Translations under genes and position numbers: made by a program
From: Candidatus Latescibacterota bacterium
GTDB taxonomy: Bacteria; Latescibacterota; UBA2968; UBA8231
Direction of reading: 5' to 3'
Length of the DNA stretch: 26,435 nt
NCBI GenBank assembly: GCA_022826515.1
Contig: JAJDUT010000050.1
Coordinates: forward strand, 1 to 26,435
Notes under the pieces: model-generated
The model's database searches: none
Told to the model about the DNA's origin: nothing
What the model saw: the letters and a program-made list of their open reading frames with translations, nothing else
Part shown: positions 17,393 to 23,318 of the stretch, piece after piece
Layout of the letters: each line of letters opens with the position of its first letter
Numbering within the stretch: position 1 is the stretch's first letter

Positions 17393-19513
17393 ATGCAGTA
17401 CATCATCACTTCGTGTTTCCTAATCATCCTTTCGATTGTGCCAGCGCACAGCCGCGGGGAGTTTCGCGTCGGGGGGGACGACGGCAACCTCTGGCCTAAC
17501 CTGCTGTCTGAAGAAGAAGCCGGCGAGTACTGGCTCTTTGATGCCGAGGGCCAACTCATGAGCACCGAACCTGTGGGCATCACGCCCCACGGCGTGGCGG
17601 CTGACACCCTCATCGATTTTGCCGACAACGCCATCGGACCGCGTTTTATCGATCCAGCGGTCAACCTAACCCTGATTGACCCCAATGCCTCGGACATCAA
17701 CACTCTGCTGCCGTACACTGGAGGCCAGATCCAGACGACCGACGGCTGCTCGGCCCGCGACGATCAGATCCGCGCCGTGAAAAAGCAATTCGACGGCGAT
17801 TTCACTACAGCCCATTTCCGCCGCTTCACCCCAGGCCAAGGCATCTTCAGCGGTGGCACGATCATCGCCGGGGTCACCGGCGAAGGCTGGAAAAACTCTG
17901 TGGTCATCGACTTTAGCACAGCTGTGCCAGTCAACCGCATCCGCTTTCTTCCCCGCCTCGGGCAAGAAGACGACATCTTGCTCATCGAGGAACTCACTGA
18001 GCCTAAGCCGCCCCTAGAGGCATTTGGCGAAGACAGCTTCGCCGCCAACTTCCTCGCCTGGTACGAACTGCGCAAAGGCGACAACAATGTGCGCTTTGCC
18101 AACAGCCCCTGCGACCGAGTCAGCCGCGTCACCAAGGGCCTGCGCTGGATCCGCAACCAAGACCCCGAACTTACCGTGATCGAATCCAACCGCGAAAATC
18201 TCGATCCCGTAGTCGAACTGCGCTTTCCCACTGAGTCGATCCGCTACATCACCGCCCAAGCCTTTCCCCTGCGCGACTGGGAGGTCGCCGAATTCGAGGT
18301 GTACGGCGAGGGCTTTGTCGAGGAGACCGTCTTCGTCACCCAGATCCTCGACTTTGGCCAGCCGATCAACTGGGGCAAAATTCGCTGGGACGCCGACGTG
18401 CCCGAGGGCACCCGCATCGAGGTCCGCACCCGCACCGGCAACTCGCCCGACCCCAGCCTCTACTTCGACGAAAACATCAACGGCGACATCCGCCCGATCA
18501 CCTTGGCCGCGTACGAAAAACTCGACCCGTCCGGCCGCCTGCCCACCGTGTACGACACCGACAACTGGAGCTTCTGGTCGCCGCCCTACGATTTTGCCGC
18601 GGGTTTGCGCGACAGCGACACACCCGCTGAGGCGTGGCGCGACGGCACGCCGCTTTTGTCGCCCGGACCGAGCCGCTACATCCAACTCGCCTTTCGCCTG
18701 TTCTCTACCTTTACCACCGCGCCCCGCATCCGCTCATTCACGATCCAATTCGGCGATGCACCGGCTGCCCGCCAAATCCTCGGCGAAGTGTGGCCCATTG
18801 CCGTCGATTCGTTCGCGCCCACGGAATTTACGTACGTCGTCCGGCCGGAATTCACCGCTGACGACACCGGCTTCGACCGGCTGGAAATCCGCACCCACGC
18901 CCAAGTCCAAGCCGTCTCTGCGGTCAAACGCGACGGCACCGAACTCGATTTGAGCAACTTTGTCCCAGACATCCAAGCCGACCACTTCGTGGTGTCCTTC
19001 CCTCGCCTGCAAGGCGAAGACGACAGCTTCAAGCAACTCGAAGTGAGTTTTGTGGTGCCGGTCTTGCGCTTTGGCACTGAATTTTCGGGCTGGGTCTTCG
19101 ACAGCAACGATCCCGACCAGATCAAACAGCAAGTTCGCCCGGGCAACGCCACTTTTCGCTTTTCGGGCGACGGGCTCGCCGTCAACACGCCCGTCGGCGG
19201 CCGGCTCCTCGTCGATATTGCCGTGACTTCCAACCCGCTTACGCCGAATGGCGACGGGGTGAACGAGACCGTGGAAATAGCCTATAAGCTGCGCGAAGTT
19301 ACAGCTAGCCGCCCGGTGCGACTGGCGATCTACAATCTCGCCGGTCAACTCGTGGTCGAGCTGCCGCCCATCACCGCGCGCAGCGGCGAATTCGCCCATC
19401 GCTGGGACGGCCGCGACGCCGCGCAGCAGCTCGTGCCCCCGGGCACCTATATCTGGCGGCTGCAACTAGAAGAGAAAGAAGAACGCGCCGGTATTCTCTC
19501 AGTCGCTTATTGA
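17393..19513 (+). CDS. secreted protein with FlgD/CHU_C-type C-terminal domain (paralogue 3)
   Basis: 706 residues from ATG 17393, supported by AAGGA about 9 bp upstream and a signal peptide ending PAHS at about residue 20. The longer frame from 17321 would bury the signal. A discoidin-like region (about 130-308) ends in VAEFEVYGEGF. The shared central domain (about 320-485) has VRTRTG, LYFDEN, NWSFWSPPY, SRYIQLAF and GEVWP. The terminal Ig-like domain (about 613-706) has NPLTPNGDGVNE, WDGRD and PPGTY, ending ILSVAY, a slightly diverged form of the terminus in paralogues 1 and 2. It is followed by a clear terminator, so the transcription unit probably ends here. Likely exported and surface-attached; ligand unknown. 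Confidence 0.82.
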   Translation: MQYIITSCFLIILSIVPAHSRGEFRVGGDDGNLWPNLLSEEEAGEYWLFDAEGQLMSTEPVGITPHGVAADTLIDFADNAIGPRFIDPAVNLTLIDPNASDINTLLPYTGGQIQTTDGCSARDDQIRAVKKQFDGDFTTAHFRRFTPGQGIFSGGTIIAGVTGEGWKNSVVIDFSTAVPVNRIRFLPRLGQEDDILLIEELTEPKPPLEAFGEDSFAANFLAWYELRKGDNNVRFANSPCDRVSRVTKGLRWIRNQDPELTVIESNRENLDPVVELRFPTESIRYITAQAFPLRDWEVAEFEVYGEGFVEETVFVTQILDFGQPINWGKIRWDADVPEGTRIEVRTRTGNSPDPSLYFDENINGDIRPITLAAYEKLDPSGRLPTVYDTDNWSFWSPPYDFAAGLRDSDTPAEAWRDGTPLLSPGPSRYIQLAFRLFSTFTTAPRIRSFTIQFGDAPAARQILGEVWPIAVDSFAPTEFTYVVRPEFTADDTGFDRLEIRTHAQVQAVSAVKRDGTELDLSNFVPDIQADHFVVSFPRLQGEDDSFKQLEVSFVVPVLRFGTEFSGWVFDSNDPDQIKQQVRPGNATFRFSGDGLAVNTPVGGRLLVDIAVTSNPLTPNGDGVNETVEIAYKLREVTASRPVRLAIYNLAGQLVVELPPITARSGEFAHRWDGRDAAQQLVPPGTYIWRLQLEEKEERAGILSVAY

Positions 19514-19540
19514 CCAATACATACAGTTGGTGCTGTGGCA

Positions 19541-19577
19541 ACGGGCGAGGGATTTATTCCCCCGCCCGTATTTTTTT
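19541..19577 (+). terminator. rho-independent terminator after paralogue 3
   Basis: ACGGGCGAGGGA pairs with the complementary arm ending CCCGCCCGT across a short AT loop (stem 19541-19569), followed by a run of seven T starting at 19571. It lies 28 bp after the stop at 19513. Confidence 0.88.
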
Positions 19578-19597
19578 ATGGAAAAGCGAGGAAGTGC

Positions 19598-19632
19598 TTG
19601 ACACGTAAGTTTTTTTTTTTTTAGACTTACGT
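19598..19632 (+). promoter_or_regulatory. candidate promoter with palindrome and T12 tract for the CBM9-like gene
   Basis: TTGACA (19598-19603) is a perfect -35 hexamer; TAGACT (19622-19627) is a fair -10 at 18-bp spacing. Within it, ACGTAAGT (19603-19610) and its exact reverse complement ACTTACGT (19625-19632) flank a 14-base spacer made of twelve T plus AG. The palindrome is too AT-rich for a terminator and could be an operator. The start codon is about 80 bp downstream. Confidence 0.45.
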
Positions 19633-19712
19633 CATCTTTGAGCTTGGGCCTAAACCCTTGGTGCAGTTTTTTTACACAGCATTTCTCACTTCTCCTAAGG
19701 AGGATTTTCGCT

Positions 19713-20615
19713 ATGAAAGAGCGGACCAAATTCGTTTTAGCGGCAGCTTTGGTCATGGGCTTGTGCGGTACGTCCTTTGGCCACGCGCCTCCCGGCGAGC
19801 TCTACTTCGCCGTGCAGTTCCCCGACAATCTCGTCCCCACCATGGACGGCGACCTGTCGGACTGGGACGTCGTGCCAATCGATCCGTACACGATTCGCAA
19901 CGACCGTCTCTATTCGCCGGTGGCCGACATCCAGCCCGTGGGCCGTGGCGAGATTGATGTTAGCGACATTAATATCCGCCACCTCATCGGCTGGAACGAC
20001 AACGCTAACAAGCTCTACTACATGACCGAGGTCTTCGACAATGTCCACAACCTGGACCGCGAAAACCCCTCGGCCTTCTGGCAGGACGACGCCTGGGAAG
20101 TAGAGGTCAATCCCGACCACACGCCGACTGAGGAGCACAACCTCGAAGGCGAGCCGGCCAACAACTTTAGCTACAAGTGGGCCGTGCCGCCGGTGGAAGG
20201 TGCCTATCAGTTCTACCGCCCGGTGCGGGCGCTGGAGTGGTTCGTGGATGGCAGCGACTTTATTACTTTCGGCTGGGGCTACGACGGCGAGCAGTTCGGC
20301 GAGAGCACCTATTACTACGAACTGGCCATCACGCCGATCATCTCAATGCCCAATGACGAGTCGGCCACCCCAGAGCAAGCCGTGATCTTCGACCTCGCGG
20401 AAGACGAGATCATCCACACGTCCGTGACTGTGGGCGACTTCGACGAGCCGTGCACTGAGTGCGCACTCGAAAGCTATCAGGGCTTCTGGACCATGTCGCC
20501 GGAAAGCTGCTGCACGGCCACTAACGATGTGTTGCTGGATCAGTTATTGCCGGAGATGGAGTCAGCGACCGCCGTCGAGGACGTAAGTTGGGGCCAGATC
20601 AAGGCCGCTCACTAA
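19713..20615 (+). CDS. secreted CBM9-like carbohydrate-binding protein
   Basis: 300 residues from ATG 19713, preceded by a strong AAGGAGG (19697-19703). A signal peptide covers about 1-23 (ends SFG). The mature part matches the family 9 carbohydrate-binding/DOMON-like fold: GDLSDWD near 46-52, LYYMTEVFDN near 101-110 and a WQDDAWEVEV strand near 123-132. There is no catalytic domain, so it is probably a stand-alone sugar- or glycan-binding surface or periplasmic protein. Four cysteines near the C-terminus (247, 250, 266, 267) could form disulphides or a metal site. Strong ribosome site, own promoter candidate and strong terminator suggest high expression. CBM9-like domains are divergent; the exact ligand cannot be stated. 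Confidence 0.75.
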   Translation: MKERTKFVLAAALVMGLCGTSFGHAPPGELYFAVQFPDNLVPTMDGDLSDWDVVPIDPYTIRNDRLYSPVADIQPVGRGEIDVSDINIRHLIGWNDNANKLYYMTEVFDNVHNLDRENPSAFWQDDAWEVEVNPDHTPTEEHNLEGEPANNFSYKWAVPPVEGAYQFYRPVRALEWFVDGSDFITFGWGYDGEQFGESTYYYELAITPIISMPNDESATPEQAVIFDLAEDEIIHTSVTVGDFDEPCTECALESYQGFWTMSPESCCTATNDVLLDQLLPEMESATAVEDVSWGQIKAAH

Positions 20616-20686
20616 GCAAGACGCAACAGCTTTTTCAGGGTATGCGAAACGCCCTGCTTCCCTTGGGGAGCAGGGCGTTTGTATTG
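20611..20686 (+). repeat. 76-bp terminator-bearing repeat, copy A
   Basis: This segment starts at the stop codon of the CBM9-like gene and ends just after its terminator. A second copy lies at 21084-21159, matching at 69 of 76 positions with no gaps. Three differences sit in the hairpin loop, three in the leader and one in the T-rich tail; both stem arms are unchanged. Confidence 0.9.
20647..20686 (+). terminator. strong rho-independent terminator of the CBM9-like gene
   Basis: A 15-bp stem (AAACGCCCTGCTTCC with GGGAGCAGGGCGTTT, one U-G pair) closes a CTTG loop, followed by a T-rich tail. It lies 32 bp after the stop codon. Confidence 0.92.
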
Positions 20687-20697
20687 CCCCAAGTTCA

Positions 20698-20725
20698 TTG
20701 ATCGCATAGCTTCTGCAAGGATACT
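20698..20725 (+). promoter_or_regulatory. weak candidate promoter for the antitoxin-toxin pair
   Basis: TTGATC (20698-20703) and GATACT (20720-20725) are separated by 16 bp and lie 27 bp before the antitoxin start. The match is modest. Such antitoxins usually repress their own promoter, but no clear operator palindrome was found. Confidence 0.3.
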
Positions 20726-20752
20726 CTTTTCTGTCGTATTGCGGAGGTTGCT

Positions 20753-21001
20753 ATGGCTGTCAATGTTACGATAAAGAATATGCCGCTCAAACTCTATAAA
20801 GAACTAGAGGTACGTGCTGCCGCACATCGTCGAAGTGTGAGCAGCGAGGCAATCGGCTGCCTAGAGGAAGTCTTGATTCGCCAGCGCGAGAGTACGGAAG
20901 AACTGCTGAAAAAGTTAGCAGAATTGAGAAACCGAGTTTCGGATGCCCCACCTTTGACGGATGAGTTTTTGAGAAAAGCCAAAGCGGAGGGACGCCCTTG
21001 A
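20753..21001 (+). CDS. vapB: FitA/VapB-type ribbon-helix-helix antitoxin
   Basis: 82 residues from ATG 20753 with GGAGG 5 bp upstream. The N-terminus (VNVTIKNMP then LYKELEVRAAAHRRSVSSEA) is the ribbon-helix-helix DNA-binding fold of FitA-like antitoxins. The charged C-terminal half would wrap around the toxin. Its TGA overlaps the TTG start of the toxin gene by 3 bases, the classic coupled arrangement. In a working pair it would neutralise a PIN ribonuclease and repress the operon. Because the toxin gene here is truncated, the antitoxin may be an orphan or may act on other PIN toxins in the genome. Confidence 0.85.
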   Translation: MAVNVTIKNMPLKLYKELEVRAAAHRRSVSSEAIGCLEEVLIRQRESTEELLKKLAELRNRVSDAPPLTDEFLRKAKAEGRP

Positions 21002-21083
21002 TTGTTGTCGATACAAATTTGATCGCTTATTTGCTGATTAGCGGAGAACGGACACAACAAGCAGAAGCGATCAAGCGGTATCT

Positions 21084-21159
21084 ACTAAGCAAGCCGCGAC
21101 TGCTTTTTCAGGGTATGCGAAACGCCCTGCTTCCTTACGGGAGCAGGGCGTTTGTTTTG
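21084..21159 (+). repeat. 76-bp terminator-bearing repeat, copy B, inside vapC
   Basis: Matches copy A (20611-20686) at 69 of 76 positions, including an unbroken 33-base identical block (21102-21134 against 20629-20661) that extends upstream of the stem. The repeat begins in codon 29 of the toxin gene. Confidence 0.9.
21120..21159 (+). terminator. rho-independent terminator within the broken toxin gene
   Basis: Same 15-bp stem as the terminator at 20647, with loop TTAC (21135-21138) and a T-rich tail GTTTTG. It should stop the vapBC transcript and separates it from the convergent gene ending at 21174. Confidence 0.9.
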
Positions 21160-21173
21160 AAAGCAATAGGTGG

Positions 21174-21458
21174 CTACGGGAGAGCGTACTTAAGAATGAG
21201 TTGAACGGCCACTAGCCCCACACTAACGGCCGTTGCTAGTGTCTTGGCACCACTTTTTAACCCAGCGACCTCTTTCTCCACAGTCCCGATTTTTTTCGTC
21301 AAATCGTCGTTCAGCGCCTGTATATCGGCCTGAGTGGCTGCTTTGAGTTCAGCAATATCGGCCTGAGTGGCTGCTTTGAGTTCAGCAATATCAGCTTTGG
21401 TCGCCAGATGGTCATACGCTCCTTCGAGCCGAGCAACCCGCTCCGTAAGCTCCGTCAT
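21174..21458 (-). CDS. small coiled-coil protein with C-terminal membrane segment
   Basis: 94 residues; ATG 21458 has AGGAG 7 bp upstream. Residues about 1-68 are a heptad/hendecad coiled coil (LTERVARLEG, then two identical copies of ADIAELKAATQ and a third diverged copy). Residues about 71-91 are a hydrophobic segment (LATAVSVGLVAVQLIL) that would anchor it in a membrane. The shape resembles XhlA-type and DUF1640-like small coiled-coil membrane proteins, but no family can be assigned with certainty. It has its own promoter candidate. Its 3' end overlaps the tail of the truncated toxin frame on the other strand, which supports the toxin tail not being real coding sequence. Confidence 0.75.
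   Translation of the reverse strand: MTELTERVARLEGAYDHLATKADIAELKAATQADIAELKAATQADIQALNDDLTKKIGTVEKEVAGLKSGAKTLATAVSVGLVAVQLILKYALP
21327..21392 (-). repeat. perfect 33-bp tandem duplication within the coiled-coil gene
   Basis: Bases 21327-21359 and 21360-21392 are identical and encode two copies of the 11-residue unit ADIAELKAATQ. Perfect identity suggests a recent slippage or duplication event that keeps the frame and adds one hendecad turn. Confidence 0.95.
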
Positions 21459-21495
21459 AGCATATCTCCTTTCTGTTGGGTTGAAGTCATACCCA

Positions 21496-21525
21496 ACAAT
21501 ACCATACAGAAAATATCCTTGTCAA
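21496..21525 (-). promoter_or_regulatory. sigma70-like promoter of the coiled-coil gene
   Basis: On the minus strand TTGACA (21520-21525) is followed after 18 bp by TATTGT (21496-21501), about 38 bp before the ATG at 21458. Confidence 0.55.
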
Positions 21526-21540
21526 GAGAGCCACCAGCAC

Positions 21541-22272
21541 TCACTCGCCGATCATTTCCTTCATCTTAGCGGCGACCCAATCAATGGCCACATCGGCCAT
21601 CACCCGCCCCTTCTTGGGCGTGGCCAAGTCGCGGCCCGCCTCAAAGTAGATCGGGTCGCGCGGCGCATAGCTCTCGCTCTGTATCTGGAGGTTGGCTCCC
21701 TCGTAATCGACCCCTTTCCACTGCACGTTCTCGGGAAACGCCGCCATGGCAAACGAGGTCTCAAACTCGGCCGCGTGCGCCGGGCAATCCCCGGACTCCA
21801 GCACCTCGGCGACCAACTCCTTCGAATACGCTGCCCAATACGAATAAAACTGCACATCCATGTCCAGCCGCTGGCTGAACTCCTCGACTTGGCCGCCCAA
21901 CGGGCCGTTACCAGCGTGGCCATTGCATATCAGGACGTGCTCAATCCCGTGCCGCTTGAGCGACTCGCACACGTCGTAGGCCACGGCAAAAAAGGTCTCT
22001 GGCCGCAGGCTCAAGGTGCCGGGAAACTCCATCCAGTGCTCGGATATACCGATGGACAAAGGCGTGGCCACCACCACTTGCGGATAAAGCTGCAAAGCCG
22101 CTTGGTGCGCCACATGCGCCGCGCTGGCGGTATCGTGCTCCATCGCCAAGTGCTCGTTGTGCTGCTCGGTGCTGCCGGTGGGCAAAATTGCCCCCTTAAT
22201 CAGGCCCTGTTCCAGCCGCTCGCGCACGTGGCGGCGAGTCAATTTCCACAGCCGTACTTCTTCGACGATCAT
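21541..22272 (-). CDS. creatininase family amidohydrolase
   Basis: 243 residues. ATG 22272 was chosen over the frame start at 22326 because AAGGAG lies about 8 bp before it and family homology starts there. Metal-ligand spacing of the family is kept: Glu36, His38 and Asp47 in STEQHNEHLAMEHD, His119 in NGHAGN, and Glu169 in HAAEFETS. HWMEFPGTLSL is another family phrase. Members are di-metal (Zn/Mn) amidohydrolases acting on creatinine, mycofactocin precursor or purine/pyrimidine-derived amides. Substrate cannot be assigned; creatininine itself is unlikely from context. It is divergent from the DUF4380-like gene, with overlapping promoters. Confidence 0.88.
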   Translation of the reverse strand: MIVEEVRLWKLTRRHVRERLEQGLIKGAILPTGSTEQHNEHLAMEHDTASAAHVAHQAALQLYPQVVVATPLSIGISEHWMEFPGTLSLRPETFFAVAYDVCESLKRHGIEHVLICNGHAGNGPLGGQVEEFSQRLDMDVQFYSYWAAYSKELVAEVLESGDCPAHAAEFETSFAMAAFPENVQWKGVDYEGANLQIQSESYAPRDPIYFEAGRDLATPKKGRVMADVAIDWVAAKMKEMIGE

Positions 22273-22293
22273 TAGCTTCTCTCCTTTGTTGCG

Positions 22294-22322
22294 TTGACGA
22301 GTATATTCGGAGGCCCTATCAT
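22294..22322 (+). promoter_or_regulatory. promoter of the DUF4380-like gene
   Basis: TTGACG (22294-22299), 17-bp spacer, TATCAT (22317-22322). This would give a 5' leader of about 57 bases before ATG 22386. It overlaps the leftward promoter at 22300-22328. Confidence 0.6.
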
Positions 22323-22328
22323 GCACAA
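22300..22328 (-). promoter_or_regulatory. candidate promoter of the creatininase-family gene
   Basis: On the minus strand TTGTGC (22323-22328), 17-bp spacer, TATACT (22300-22305), implying a short leader of about 20 bases before ATG 22272. The -35 is only half-matching. Confidence 0.45.
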
Positions 22329-22385
22329 TTAATTGGCCGCCGACAACTCCTTGGCCGTCTCCAACCCTTAAAGCAGAGGAATCCC

Positions 22386-23300
22386 ATGCGCATCGCCTGT
22401 TGTGTTCTACTCTTGACCGCCCTGCCCCTAGCCGCCCAAACCGACCAGTACGAAGGCTTTACTGGCTTTTGGCTCAAAAACGACCGCGCCGAGGCTTTTG
22501 CCATCGCCGAACCTTATCCGCGAGTCCTCGCCTTCCGCCTCAAAGGCGGCGAAAACCCCCTCCACGTCTCCCGCGAATACGAATACATCGGCGTGCGCTC
22601 GTGGTTTTTCGAGCCGACCCAGATCCCCGAATCCGGGCTGCCGGCCCTGCAACCAGCCACCGCTGAGCTGACCGGTGCGCGCGCCGTACGCCTCACTGCC
22701 GCCCCAGACGACAGCTCGGGTTTGCGCTTGACTATGGAGATTGCGCTCGACACCGAACGACCAATGCTCCACATCCGCCACGGCTTCAAAAACATGCGCG
22801 ATAAACCGCGCCGCATCGCCTGCTGGGCCCTCAATGTCATTCGCCCCGATGCGGGTGTCGGCGTCACTCCCTGGCGTAGCACCGGCCGCCGCAGCTTGTT
22901 GTTCTGGCCGAGTACCGACCCCAACGAAGTCGGCATCCACCTAGGCCCCCGCGCGCTCGCGCTCGACTATCGGATCGAGCCGCAAAACGGCTGGCACAAG
23001 GTCGGCACTAATAGCGACGCCGGTTGGATCGCCTTTGTATGGAATGGAAATGCGCTCAAATCCACCGTCGCCCATATCGCCGAAGCCGAGTACCCCGAAG
23101 ACGGCGGCACGGTGACGATGTTCAACTCCACGCCTGAAGTGTTCGACGGCAAGCCGCGCTTCGGCGAAATCGAAAACGTCGGCCCGCTGAGCGAACTGAT
23201 GCCGGGTAATACTTTGTGGATGGAGCAAGAACTGGAGTTGTTTACCGGAATTGAGACCGACGACCCTGAAAGCTGGGTCGAAATGCTGGGGGGCGAATAG
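22386..23300 (+). CDS. secreted DUF4380-like protein (galactose-mutarotase-like fold)
   Basis: 304 residues; GAGGA upstream of ATG 22386 and a signal peptide ending LAAQ at about residue 18. The body is beta-rich. The C-terminal phrase FGEIENVGPLSELMPGNT followed by MEQELELF resembles DUF4380 proteins, which carry a mutarotase-like beta-supersandwich often linked to carbohydrate handling. No catalytic residues can be named. It is probably periplasmic or surface-exposed. It converges on the amidophosphoribosyltransferase gene with an 18-bp gap. Confidence 0.65.
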   Translation: MRIACCVLLLTALPLAAQTDQYEGFTGFWLKNDRAEAFAIAEPYPRVLAFRLKGGENPLHVSREYEYIGVRSWFFEPTQIPESGLPALQPATAELTGARAVRLTAAPDDSSGLRLTMEIALDTERPMLHIRHGFKNMRDKPRRIACWALNVIRPDAGVGVTPWRSTGRRSLLFWPSTDPNEVGIHLGPRALALDYRIEPQNGWHKVGTNSDAGWIAFVWNGNALKSTVAHIAEAEYPEDGGTVTMFNSTPEVFDGKPRFGEIENVGPLSELMPGNTLWMEQELELFTGIETDDPESWVEMLGGE

Positions 23301-23318
23301 CAGCCTACCGTCAGACCT

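Larger units (their letters stand above)
20998..21204 (+). pseudogene. vapC: truncated VapC-type PIN-domain toxin
   Basis: TTG start at 20998 with GGAGGG 6 bp upstream. The first 29 residues are a normal PIN N-terminus (VDTNLIAYLL, first catalytic Asp at residue 5). From codon 29 onward the frame runs into copy B of the 76-bp terminator repeat and then non-homologous DNA, ending after 68 residues. PIN toxins are usually about 130-150 residues and need three or four acidic metal ligands; only the first remains. The gene should be non-functional as a ribonuclease. Confidence 0.85.

Noticed and set aside
19603..19632. Terminator reading of the T12 palindrome
   Set aside because: The stem is only 8 bp and AT-rich and the T run is in the loop, not after the stem; a clear terminator already lies at 19541-19577.
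21085..21204. Second half of the 68-codon vapC frame as real PIN sequence
   Set aside because: Codons 30 onward are derived from the terminator repeat and following DNA, contain no PIN acidic motifs and overlap the convergent coiled-coil gene.
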